64,000 nucleotides of DNA, taken from contig CP093829.1 in the NCBI GenBank assembly GCA_033063855.1, positions 13,609,537-13,673,536 of the forward strand, in the 5' to 3' direction. The stretch's first letter is position 1. Each line of letters opens with the position of its first letter. The translations under genes and the position numbers were made by a program. The notes below the pieces were generated by a model, which saw only the letters and a program-made list of their open reading frames with translations, made no database searches and had not been told where the DNA came from. This document shows positions 1 through 11,778 of the stretch, piece after piece. This DNA is from Smittia aterrima. Taxonomy: Eukaryota > Arthropoda > Insecta > Diptera > Chironomidae.

Positions 1-1
1 G

Positions 2-1196
2 CCACAGCAAGAAGCACCAAAGATTTATGAAATTTACAAGCAACTAGGGCACATTCAAGAAAATCGATTGATGTACACTCTGCTTTGTTATCTTGCTCGT
101 GAGGGCTGCAAAATGGAAGCAAACTATAAAGGAGCGAGAATTTTTGATTGGATACCGGAACCGGAAATTAGAGAATTGATTTTAAGTTACGAGCAGAACC
201 GAAGTGCTACAGATATCGCAAGTGGAAGTAATGATTGTAATCAACCAAAGGAAATGACGGAACTTTATAATAACATTGAAATGATGAACTTGACATCACA
301 AGATTCGACAACCATCAGCATAGATCAAGACAATAGTGGGGGAAGTTCATCAATGGCCAATTTTAATGCAACTTCAAATCCTCCTACGCCAGCTCGACGA
401 AATCGAGCCAACGAGAATAATAATCGTGACGTCCCTACGCCGCCACCTATTAACTTTACCAGCTTATCAGCTGAAGACGATAAAAAGTTGAATACTGAAT
501 TACGAAATCTTCCACGAATCTTCCACGCAACGTCTCCGCCACTGCCACATGCATCAAACGAACCAACTACATCTACATCAATATCAAATGCTAACTTAAC
601 AATTGAAGCTTCGAATTCGCCAAATAGAAACTCGAGTCAATCGCCGCCTCTTCCGACAACGTCAAAGCACATCAGCCGTAAACAACAAGTTACGCCTAAG
701 GGTTACATGGCTCCTCAACCTCCTCCTCCATTCAACATGAAGCCACAGCTTCAAGCTCCCCAAGAATGTATCGTTTGTAATGAAATTTGCTTGATGATCA
801 CTTTTGAACCATGCTACCATCAGATTTGTTGTGAAGAGTGTGGACTTCGCATGAAAAAATGCTTGCAATGCCATGCTGTGATCGACAAACGTTTTGCTAT
901 GAATGGAAAACTTCTTTTACCTAAAGAAAATCCACGTCAACCATCGGCTGATCGTTTACGATATCTCGAATCAAAAATCATGGAGATCGAGGAAACGCAC
1001 TGCTGCAGCATTTGCATGGAACGTCGTCGCAATGTAGCTTTCCTTTGTGGTCACAGTGCTTGCTCGAAGTGTGCTGAGACACTGAAGACATGCCACATGT
1101 AAGATTTTACATGTTTTTTTTAAAGACTGATAACTTAAGATCTTTTATTTTTTTAGGTGTCGCAAAACAATCTCAAAGAAAATCAACTTGTATTAG
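2..1196 (+). CDS. mib2: E3 ubiquitin ligase mind bomb 2, C-terminal part
   Basis: RING-type E3 ligase; the mind bomb family ubiquitinates Notch ligands, and fly mib2 is known for muscle maintenance. The frame is open from base 2, so the start and the upstream ZZ, MIB/HERC2 and most ankyrin repeats lie to the left of the window. Visible here are the end of the ankyrin region (CYLAREGCKMEANYKG), a Ser/Pro/Asn-rich linker of about 170 residues, and two RING fingers. The first runs from ECIVCNEIC to KKCLQC; the second from CCSICMERRRN to CHMCRK. A single intron (1099-1156) splits the last RING, and the spliced end reads CRKTISKKINLY then TAG. Two RINGs separated by a short helix match mib2; mib1 has three. 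The identification as mib2 and not mib1 comes from family knowledge. Confidence 0.8.
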
Positions 1197-2739
1197 ACGA
1201 AAGTTGTATCATCATCCATCCTGTGCCGAAAAGTAAAATCTTTTATGATTTCGATGACGACGAATGTGTTTAAGAGTTTTATCAATTAGAATAGGAACAA
1301 AGTAAAAAAAATTGAAAAATGAATTCCCGGAAATACACTAAAAGTTGTTATTTATTGACATAAAGAGATGAACAAATCAAATATTTATTAACATAAAATC
1401 TGGAATGTCATGAGAGGCAAGAAAGGAAAACATAAAATAGTGTAAAATTTTCCTCCTTCATAAAACAATAAGATACAACAATATCTATCATATCCGCTGT
1501 TGATTAATGTTTAAAAATTTGTCAACTATTTTATTTAAAGATTTTCTATTCTTAAATATCACGTGTGATTTTTGTTTGAATCTACAAGAAGAAAAATTAA
1601 TCAAAACTTGATATTGAAATAATCATTGAATTGATCATTGACGTGGTGACGCTAGAAGCTGTAGAATCAGCGAGTCCTTTGTCCTCCCACGCAATAGGTG
1701 AACTTGTAAATTACCTTGTTAGACTTAAGTGCAAATAAATGCAAGAGTTTTTGGTCGAAGCATACTTTAGATTTTTCTGGAAACATCTGAGAGTCAATAA
1801 AACGATTATTTGAGGAAATCGTATGAACATAACTCACAGAAATGATCAGACGCGAATCGAAGAAAGAAATCTCTTAATATATTGCGCAATTAACTGGACT
1901 GGAACTTGTTTTGCTGTAACTAATTTAAGCTTTCTAGATTATAATCTTTTCCTAGATAAATTTTTTCAAAATTCGACTTTTCGATACCAAAAAGAAATTG
2001 AAGAAAGAGACTATGTCTTTGTGTTTGTGAATTGGAAAAACATTTCACGTTGAGAAATTACAGGAACGATAATATATTTCCCGACGAACATAAAACTTTT
2101 ACCTTAAGTCACGAAAATCAAAAACTTGCGAAAGATTTCAAGCTTCTTCCTCTCTCTCTCTCTCTTTCAATGACAAAAATAAGACAAATGTAGCAAACGC
2201 GACGTGCAACCACAAATCGTTGTAATTGTAAACCTGAAAATATGCCCCGAACGCAAAAGAATGAAAATAAATTATATTTGATGATTCATCAAATGTTTTG
2301 CTTCATTTCAGAAAATTTCGCTTTGACTCCAAAGAGCATTGACCGTAAATTGCGATGTGTTATCGTCGAGCAAAGCTCTTGTTGATCACTTAATGCTTCC
2401 CTAATTGACAGAGCAGTGATGGCGCTGAAAGTTGGATATGCTTTATTTCTCAATGGTTTGTAGCATCGGCTTAATTTTGATTAAACAAGACCACACCCAG
2501 AACTTTGCCAAATTTCTCGATCATTTAATAATCCGGTTTTCGAATGGACTTGCATTGTGTCAGTAACTCTCGTCGTTTACTTCACATTTTCTCTCATTAT
2601 TTCCTTCCATTCGTTCTCTTATCTGCTGCAGTCTGGAATATAAACTGTTTAGTCTCGTCGTTAAATTCTCTTCAATCAGTTGCTTCGTGTCTTTCAAACA
2701 TTTCACAACAAGATTTAATTCGCTAGAAGACTATTTAAA
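1197..2739. other. intergenic region between mib2 and Phgdh
   Basis: About 1.5 kb of AT-rich sequence with no convincing gene. It should hold the mib2 3' UTR and the Phgdh 5' region. A short TC microsatellite lies near 2149-2167. The ORFs here (for example 1823-2053) have no family-like features. Confidence 0.6.
2639..2681 (+). promoter_or_regulatory. possible Phgdh core promoter (TATAAA plus TCAGTT)
   Basis: TATAAA at 2639-2644 is followed by an initiator-like TCAGTT at 2676-2681, about 60 bases before the Phgdh ATG. The spacing of about 39 bases from TATA to the initiator A is longer than ideal, so this is tentative. Confidence 0.35.
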
Positions 2740-4087
2740 ATGCCAATTGACATTCAAAGTGTTTTAGTTTGCGATGCAGTCGATCCATCGTGCGTCGATT
2801 TATTGAAGTCTAATGGAATTAATGTCGATTACAAATTAAAATTGCCGAAAGAAGTTCTCGTTGAGGAAGCGAAGGTAAATAAGGTTCAAATAACGATACG
2901 CAGAAGTTGTTTTGCAAGTATTCTGGATAATTACTGAAATACAAATAAACAAAATGAATATTTACGAACGAGTTAATTGAAGATACAATTTCTTACAGAA
3001 TTATGACGCCATCATCGTTCGATCAGATACGAAAATCACGTCAGATGTTTTGGTTTCAGGAGCCAGTGGAAAGCTGAAAGGTACAATCTTATTTTAAATA
3101 AATCTTATTATAACTTAAATTCTTCAATTCGTGAAAGTCGTTGGACGTGCTGGCGTTGGAATTGACAACATTGACGTCGAGTCGGCAACAAAAAATAATG
3201 TTGTGGTGCTTAAGTAAGTCGAAAGTTCATTTAAGTTATCAGCAATGTCAAAGGCCTTTGACACATGCTTACATGCTATTATCTCTTCGTCTTTCTCTAA
3301 ATAAATTATTTTAGCACACCCGGAGGCAATTCAACTGCAGCTTGCGAGTTAACTTGTTTGTTAATCGGTGCCTTAGCTCGTCCAATCTGCCCGGCAGCTC
3401 AAAGTATGAAAGAAGGTCGATGGGACCGTAAGATATACTCTGGATTCGAACTCTCTGGGAAAACGTTGGCGATTCTTGGATTAGGACGAATCGGGCGTGA
3501 AGTTGGAATTCGAATGAAAACTTTTGGAATGCGCGTGATCGGTTTTGATCCGATCACAACAAAAGCAGAAGCTGCAGCCGTTGGAATCGATAAAATGGAG
3601 TTGGATGAAATCTGGCCTTTAGCTGATTACATTACGGTTCACGTTCCTCTTATTCCATCGACTCGCAGTGAGTTCTTGTTTTATTGTTTGGTACACTCTT
3701 GTCCTATAAAAATTTGATTTTTAATATTTAGATTTGATTTCTACGAAGACTCTTAGTCAATGTAGAAAGGGAGTTAAGGTCGTCAACGTAGCACGTGGCG
3801 GTGTCATTGATGAAGCAGCAATTCTTGAAGCTCTTGAATCGGGACATTGCGGAGGTGCTGCATTTGACGTTTTTGAGGAAGAACCGCCGAAGTCTGAGCT
3901 CACAAGAAAGCTCATCCAACACTCGAAAGTCGTCGCAACTCCTCATCTTGGTGCAAGTACTGCAGAAGCTCAAGTCAAAGTCGCTGTAGAAGTTTCGGAA
4001 CAATTCATCGCTCTCACCGCTAAATCAAGCGAATTCACGGAATACTTAGGTGTCGTTAATCGCGAAGTTTTGAAAAAGTTTTTTTAA
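2740..4087 (+). CDS. Phgdh: D-3-phosphoglycerate dehydrogenase, short form
   Basis: Oxidises 3-phosphoglycerate to 3-phosphohydroxypyruvate with NAD+, the first step of serine synthesis in the cytosol. Exons 2740-2874, 2999-3080, 3138-3213, 3315-3667 and 3732-4087 join in frame to 333 residues. The N-terminal substrate domain starts MPIDIQSVLVCDAVDP. VGRAGVGIDNIDV and TPGGNSTAACEL follow. The Rossmann dinucleotide motif is GLGRIGREVG, and the catalytic-domain landmarks are NVARGGVIDE, DVFEEEPP and PHLGAST. The protein stops soon after the dehydrogenase core and has no ACT or allosteric domain. As I recall, the fly enzyme is similarly short, whereas the vertebrate enzyme is about 530 residues. 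The ATG at 2740 is the only one giving the conserved N-terminus. Confidence 0.93.
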
Positions 4088-4780
4088 ATATGTCGATAGA
4101 AAAATGAAATACAATATTTTATCTTCATGAAATCCTTTAAAAGCTCGTATGAAATCACTTAATCAGTTACAGTCTCTCCTTTAGTAAGGCAAAGGAAAAT
4201 TCATTTCCTCTCTGCACGTGATACCGATTCGAGCGTTTTTCACGAAGCTCTCGCAGCCGAAGATTTGTTTACGTTGCTCTCGCAAAAGCTGACTTCCGTT
4301 GCTATTGGTGATGAGCTTGACAATCGTGCTTTGCTCTATAAAAGGACGAAATTGACGGGAGTTGTCTTCAGTTTGTTTTTCGCGGTTGTTCTATTAAGAA
4401 GTGAAGTTAACAACTAAATTCGGCCAATAAAAGCCTTAAATTTATTACAAAAATCCTCTTAAAAGCTCATTGTTGATTCACTCTTCATATGCAAATATTT
4501 CATAGGTTTAGAAACTAAGTTAAAGTGAATTGTTGCAAATAATAATCGTTATTATTAAAAAAAGAAATGTGACGATTTAGTTTATGTCTAAACTATTGTG
4601 AAAGCTTCTCATCAAGGGAAAACAAAACTCTCAAATTATTCTAATCAAATAAATTGAATTTACTTGAGAAATCTACTGAAGTGGTTATCCTTTCGGCACG
4701 AGCCTAACAACAGAAGAAAATGTTTATTTTAAATGAGTGAAAGAATTTAAAGAGTTTTCTTGGATTCCTAGAAGAAAAAA
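4088..4780. other. intergenic region between Phgdh and the guanylyl cyclase
   Basis: AT-rich spacer carrying the Phgdh 3' end (AATATTTTATC just after the stop) and a well-formed TATA/initiator promoter near 4337-4373. Nothing else is recognised. Confidence 0.6.
4337..4373 (+). promoter_or_regulatory. TATA box and initiator, probably of the guanylyl cyclase gene
   Basis: TATAAAAG at 4337-4344 is followed by TTCAGTTTG with TCAGTT at 4368-4373. The predicted +1 A at 4370 lies 33 bases from the TATA start, close to the insect norm. The next plus-strand start codon is at 4781, which leaves about 410 bases of 5' leader, possibly spliced. Confidence 0.55.
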
Positions 4781-7700
4781 ATGTCTAAATATTTACGAGA
4801 CGGCGTCATGATGGGGAATAATTATTTCAATTTAAAATGCATAACAAACATTGTCCTGGTATTGACTCTTGTCAACACATCTGTGAGTGAAAACGATTGC
4901 CTGCAGGATAAGAAAAACGACACTAAAATACGCATTGGATTTTTATCCCGCTATAAATCGTCGAAAGTGAGTTTGAATGATGAAAGCTGAGGACTCCTTG
5001 ATGTATCGATTCGGTGTTCTTTATCATTATAACTGTATTCAGCTATCTTTTTCTTGTCGTGACGCCCACTCTACACCTTATTTTCTTGCGTTGAGATTTT
5101 TTTAAAATTTCTATTTGCGGAGGACATAAGTTCATGAATTTATACAATAACACGCTTATTTTAGTCAAAGTGGAGGTTTCCGTTTCAGGCAATTAATCAA
5201 AAACAGGCGCATTCAATTACCGAAATTCCTAAGAAAGAAAAGATTATTTATTATTCTCAATTTTAATTAGACATTTAATTTTTATTACTGGTGTAAAGTT
5301 CGTCATTTCATCTCAACAAATTTTTTCAGGTCGTTTTGGGTGCTTTGCCGCTAGCAGTCGATTTTGTAAATGCACATGAATTTTTGTTGCCTGGTCGATC
5401 TCTGGAATATTACGCCGTTAACATCGGTATTGATGATTCTGTTATTTCCTCGAATACCATCAAGTGAGTTAATTGCTTCAGATATTAATTAATTCACTAA
5501 TTATAAAAAAGTTTTCATAAAACTCAATTTATCTTTTTCATTTCAAATGCGAAATTATTTGTTTAATCAGAAATATGACAGATTTGATGATCAAAGAAGA
5601 TGTTATTGCGTTCATTGGGCCAGACGAAAGTTGTTTATATGAAGCACTTGTGGCTTCTGCTTGGAATTTACCGATGATTTCCTACGTGAGTTTTAGTTTT
5701 GAGTTTAAAGTTGCAATAACTATGTGATAATACATTTTGATAAAAGTACTCCCAAAATTAAATTTAATTTGTTACACATTTGAAAAAAATCACATATTTA
5801 ATTTAATTAAATAGCAGCACACATTGTCTTCAAGGTATATTATTTGTTTTGTTCGATTAATCGGAAGCTTGGACAGCCGTCGTCGGTCTCCTCATTGACA
5901 ACGTGAGAAGTATCAATTTCAACAAAAAGACTATCAAGCTTGCAAGACTTGAAGCTATCACGAATAAATCGATTTGCTTTTCCCCATCTTGGATCATCGC
6001 GGAGAAATTCTCTTGAACTTATTTATTTTATTTGTTTTGTCACGTTTCCGTTGAAAAATTTCCATCGATATTTTTATATCGAGTTTGCTTATTCCTTCTC
6101 TTTTTCTAGTCTTGTGCAGATATCAAAGTAACAAATAAGTCGCTGTTTCCTACTTTTGCAAGAACATCGCTTGGTCCACCAGAGAAAATATCAAAAAGTG
6201 TCATTGCCCTTTTGAAAGCTTATCAATGGAACAAATTTATAATCGTATCCGACACTCGACAGTGGAATAAAGAGATTACACTTGCAATTAAGGTCCTTAA
6301 AGCTTTTAAATTAATTAGATTAGCAATTGAAGTTTCATTCATCATTTCATAGGAGTTGGCAGGAAAAAACAGCTTGAACGTGACGGACGTGAAATACTTC
6401 AGCGACTACATTCGATCGAAATACGAAGAAATGCAAACCATCGTTGATGAAACTTTTAGAAGAACACGGAGTAAACACGACAATTAATTAAATACTTAAT
6501 TGATGATTAACATTTTCTAAATTTAGTTTACGTTTTTGTTGGGGAGGCTTATCCTTTCGATGATTTCATGCTCAATCTACAGGTACGAATCATTTTTCAA
6601 TTGAAGTTTTAATTGAAGAGTTTATCAAATTTCTTGCGACGATCCAATTTTCGATCCTGATATGCTACTTCTTGAGAAACACACGGCTAATGAAATTAGT
6701 AATTACTTAATATCTTTTCTATTTGTTTAGGAACGAAAGTTGCTAAATGGCGACTACATGGTAATCTGTGTAAATGATGAATTTTACAATCCTGATCTCC
6801 GGACGTTTCACGACAGTAGACAAAGTTAGTAAGATGAACTTTGTGAAAAAGTTCTTCTACATATAATTAATTATAATTTATTCGTGTCAGCATCGAAATG
6901 TCACTTAATCGTCTCGTCGCATTCTCTCTTAGGCTAATGCGAAGCGATTGCTTTAAATTTAGGATATATAAACGATTTTGACATTTGTTGTCGTCGTCAA
7001 TTGCAATCGATATTAATCGTGATAGCGACGAGACTATTGGTGCTTGAGAAGATTTTTTTCTCAGACAATTTCGATTTATTATCAATAGCTCGAGGCTCTT
7101 GACAACAAAATTTATTTCAAAATCAACTCAATTGCTGACGAGTTGGCTTTTTCAAGCAATTATAAGGATATTTTTACCCTAATTACCTGAGAATGAATAA
7201 ATTTGGATGTAATCTCCTTACAGTAAACCTTCATTTCAGATAACATCCTGAGCCATCCTTTCCTATCGCGCTACAAAAACAAGGCGTTAAACTTAAAGTC
7301 CTATCAATCAATTCTCCAGATAACGCTAACAGCGCCTTCAGTAAACCTCACCAAATTCTACCAAGATATCCGTGAGGAAGCGAAGAAAAAGTTTGGAATT
7401 CCTATTCATCCAAAAATTGCACCGGTGATCTCAATTCGAGCCGCTTATCTCTATGATGCTGTACTTATTTATGCACAAGCAGCCACAAAGATGCTAAAGG
7501 ATGGAGAAAATTTGAGGGATGGTCGTTTGTTAATGCAAAAATATGTTTTCAATAATGTTTACACTTCCAAACAAGGTTTTCAGGTTTGATTTATTCATTG
7601 ACCGTCATGAAAAAAATAATTCGTCCTTCCTACTACTACTCAGGTTCTCATCGATGAAAATGGAAACGCTGAAGGCAATTTCTCTGTATTTTCGATGCAG

Positions 7701-10691
7701 TACGTAAACGAATCTCTGATGACAATGCAACAAGTGGGTTCGTTTGTTTCGCTGTCTAATGACGATGAGTTGCCGCAGTTCCAGTTGAGTGAAGGGAAAA
7801 ACATTTTATGGTTGAGCGGCATTCCAAAAGATGAGCCCAAGTGCGGCTTTGAAGGATGTGCTGACGATTGGGGCTTCTTCATATCAAGTTTATTTGTTTT
7901 TCTTTTTGTTGCCCTAGTTAGCGCTTTTCTTATCAAGTAGGAAAATATGAGTGAATTGCCTTCATTTTGTAAACATTTAGAAACACCATATTCTCTTTTT
8001 TCAGACATTATCGTTACGAACAAAAGCTTCAAAGTATAATGTGGAAAGTTGATTTGCGAGAAATCACATTTCTTGGCTCGGAACATAGTGAGGAAGCATA
8101 TCGCATAGGGAACCTTACACAATATTTTCGCCACAGAACGATGAGCTTAGTTGGTGGTGATGCAAGCCGAAGAGCTTACACAACGATAGGTAGGACTTTA
8201 TGTAACAAATATCTTAAGTCCAAAATGAAATAGAGAGTTTTCTTATAATAAGAAAACAATTTCTTAAACAAAATGTATGAAAAAATCGCGTAAAGCTTTT
8301 AAGTTAAAAAGGAGAATCAAATTTATTAGGCAATCAATTAAAGACAAAATTTATTGAAATAGATCATCACACGAATATCAACTCTCGAGAGAAATATTTT
8401 CGAAGTTAAATTATCATCACGTACAAAAAGTTTTACATTCATTTAATAATAACTCATTCTCCTGCCTTGATCTCAGCCTTCTATCGAGGGAATTTCGTAG
8501 CTCTTAAAAAGGTTTACAAACGATCAATAGATTTGACGAGGAGTATTAAGAAGGAACTAAAATTGATGAGAGAGGTTAGTAGAACGATACATTTTGTATG
8601 ACTCGTTTCCTCAATTTTCCGACTTGCGCTCCTTAGTTACGACACGAAAATCTTGTGACGTTCGTGGGTGCAAGTACTGACCATTCTAACATTTACATTT
8701 TCACCAATTACTGTGCACGTGGAAGCTTGGAGAACGTCTTAGCAAATCAAGATTTGAAGCTCGATCAAATGTTTGTCTCATCGCTTGTCTTCGATATCAT
8801 GAAAGGTTTAATCTTTCTTCATGATAGTGAAATTGTTTCGCATGGAAATCTTCGGTCAAGTAACTGTCTGGTCGATCAACGTTGGTGTGTGAAGCTTGCT
8901 GATTTTGGACTCAATGAGTTTAAGGCCGGAACCGACGAACCAGACAAGTAAATATCAATTCAAAGTCGAATGTTATCGAAAACAAATCAAGTTTTTTTTT
9001 ATTTGATTTCACTTAGAGATGAAAAGGAAATGAAACGAAGCTTAAGCAGAGCCCCTGAGCTCTTGCGTTTACATAATCCACCATCAAATGGGACTCAGAA
9101 AGGCGATGTTTATTCATTTGCCATTCTGCTGTACGAAATTTATGGTCGGAAGGGACCGTTCGGTATTGGTCACTTCATAGACTCGAATGCCCTTGCCGCG
9201 ACATTTAAAGAAATCATTGATAAGCTCATGAATCCACCAAATCCTGTAGCACTCCGACCGCCTTTGCACCAAATTGACGCTCCCGAGTGTGTAAAGCAGA
9301 GTATACAACTCTGTTGGCATGAAGATCCCGATGTCAGACCCGACATGCGCCTCGTGAGAATAAAACTTAAGGAACTTCAAGGCGGACTGTGAGTTGAATT
9401 TTTATCATCGATTTTCGCATTAGTATTTCACATTTTTCGTCACAGAAAATCAAACATCTTTGACAACATGATGGCTTTAATGGAAAAATATGCATTTGGA
9501 CTCGAAGAGTTGGTACAACAAAGAACAATTCAGTTGAGTGAAGAAAAGAAGAAAACTGAAAATCTTTTACTACGAATTCTTCCAAGGTAGTTTCTGATAA
9601 AAATTGATTTATAGTTCACGTCTCATAAATGTATTTTGATTAGACCTGTAGCTGAATCACTGATTCATGGCGAACGAGTGGTTGCAGAGTGTTTCGATTG
9701 TGTTACAATTATGTTCTCGGATTTGGTAGGGTTCACTGAGATTTGCTCAAGAAGCACGCCACTTGAAGTCGTTGAGATGCTGAATGATTTGTATTCGTTG
9801 ATGGACTCGATTATATCCAATTTTGATTGTTATAAGGTCGAGACAATTGGAGACGCTTATATGGTTGTCTCTGGGCTGCCAATACGGAATTCTGATCATG
9901 CCAGTCAAATTGCATCATTGGCTTTAATGATCATGAATCGTGCGTCACAACTAGAAATCCGTCATCGTCCTGGTGAACTATTTCAAGTTCGAATAGGAAT
10001 TCATTCTGGTCAGGTCGTGGCTGGATGTGTTGGACTTAAAATGCCTCGGTATTGCCTCTTCGGAGACACTGTAAATTGCGCATCACGAATGGAAAGCACA
10101 TCAGAGTCGAGAAAAATTCACATTTCGCTGGCAACATATTTGTTGTTGAAAAAAACTGGCTTTTACACATGCGAAGAACGAGGTTTGACGTTTATTAAAG
10201 GAAAAGGAGAGATGAGAACATTCTGGTTAAGAAGCGAGGATAAAAGTAGATTTGACAGCACGATGAAGTCTCAGATTGATGAATGGAACAAGACGCCTGA
10301 TCTACTTCAGATGAATGACAAAAATAAATTTTTTGATGAAAAGACTTTGTCCACAAAGTCGCTCAATAATATCAACAGCTCTTATTTGTTCGGGGCATTG
10401 ACAGATCGAAAATTTGTTGAACAGATACCAACGCTTAACGTTTCTAAGAATTTCCCGAGCCACGATTGCTATTTGTGTCAAAAGCGAAAATATTTATTTC
10501 AAAAATATCATCAGGAGCTTCGCCATCGTTGTGAAAAATTTAACTTCCAAATGAGCTATACATCAACATCATCCTTTTCATCAGAGTCTGGAAATTCAAT
10601 GAATGGATGCTCGTGTAACAAGAAGCCGCGTGGTAGCATTGCGATCGATCGATTGCCGGCCTCCGCCCCACAAATTATTTTCAAGGAATAA
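4781..10691 (+). CDS. receptor-type guanylyl cyclase
   Basis: Single-pass membrane receptor that makes cGMP from GTP. Fifteen exons (4781-4966, 5330-5463, 5571-5685, 6110-6292, 6353-6470, 6527-6582, 6731-6824, 7240-7583, 7644-7936, 8005-8189, 8477-8574, 8637-8947, 9017-9388, 9446-9586, 9644-10691) join in frame to 1225 residues. Order: an N-terminal hydrophobic signal (IVLVLTLVNTSVS); a ligand-binding ANF-receptor region to about residue 480; one transmembrane helix near 485-507 (WGFFISSLFVFLFVALVS); a kinase-homology domain of about 540-830; a coiled linker; and the cyclase domain of about 885-1090. Metal and base-binding motifs are intact: MFSDLVGFTE, KVETIGDAYM and YCLFGDTVNCASRMEST, with the E and C that favour GTP. 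The kinase-like domain has HGNLRSSNC where active kinases have HRD, so it is a pseudokinase. A tail of about 140 residues follows. The family is natriuretic-peptide-receptor or Gyc32E-like; the exact orthologue is not settled. Confidence 0.93.
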
Positions 10692-11778
10692 TATATGTTT
10701 GAAGGAATGTCAATTTCGTGAATTTTTAATCAACACATCATACTCGTCATAACAAAAATTTTGCTGCTTGTCACGTTTCGTATATAAGGATGAATGAATC
10801 ACGTCTCTGTTTAATCATTGTAAATGTTCTACTATAATTGTCCGTCCGACAAATTTGTTTTCATTGAACTTTCCATAATTTTATTTGGTCTATTGATTAA
10901 TCTTGATGACGTTGTTATCAACATATTATAAGTCAACTTACGTACTGGTGATGTAACAGCATATAAAGTGTCAATTGTCTTTGAATTCCCTATTGAAACA
11001 ACTCACAATTTGTGGAAATATTGTTACCACGGAATTTATTTTTGATCTCAGGGTTGATAAAGGACTCGTGAAATCGGAAAATTTATAAACATCTGCCTTT
11101 GGGGAATAATATTCTCGCAAAAAAAAATTATGTACAATAGTCGTCAAATCATGTTTATTGCATTTTGACTGTTATTAAAAAAATTACGTATTGTCTAAAT
11201 ATAAATGCCAATAAATTCAAATGATTTCCAAGAAGATCAAAACCATTCTCATTCAAAGCTTTAGTCGGAGATATTTTCGTATAACTTTTTCGTTGCAGTT
11301 GCACTTAATTCTCAGAGAGCTCTCGAAAATTAAATGAGAATTTAAGGCAAGATCGTCGAAAGAGTTTGAGTTTTTCGTTCGTTAGAATTAACTCATTTAG
11401 TTTCGCCGCGAACGTCAACTGGAGCAGCTGGGGAAATCAAATTGTGAAGAATCCGTGCGTGAATTTCTAAATTGTCATTATCAGTTCATTTTTACATAAG
11501 GAATGTCAAGATAATGATAATTTTGAAATGAATAATTAGACTTTAGGCTTTAGTCGCGTATTGGACATCAAGTGAATCAGATCAAAAATAGAAAATTTGC
11601 ACCCTCAAATCAGTTCTTTGTGGATAAAAAGGAAAAATTGAAAAGAGAAAAAACTGAAAAATATATGCAAGCAACAATTATTTAGTAAAAAATATTTTTT
11701 ACGGAAGGAAATAGAAAAATTTGCCGAATGCAACAAATTTCAGTGCGTAAAATATAGTGTCGATAGCTTTCTAATAAA
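10692..11778. other. intergenic region upstream of the collagen IV gene
   Basis: 1.1 kb, AT-rich. TATA-like strings occur near 10781 (TATATAAG) and 10964 (TATAAAG), but neither has a convincing initiator at the right spacing. No divergent gene starts here, which matters because collagen IV genes usually sit head to head. Confidence 0.6.

Noticed and set aside
68..1196. mind bomb 1 as the identity of the first gene
   Set aside because: Only two RING fingers with the mib2 spacing are present, and the residues before the linker resemble the mib2 ankyrin end; mib1 would show three RINGs.
1823..2053. 76-codon plus-strand ORF between mib2 and Phgdh
   Set aside because: No homology-like features, low-complexity AT-driven composition, no splice or promoter context.
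2544..2726. 60-codon ORF just upstream of Phgdh, a possible uORF or leader gene
   Set aside because: It overlaps the likely TATA/initiator of Phgdh and has no domain features; probably chance.
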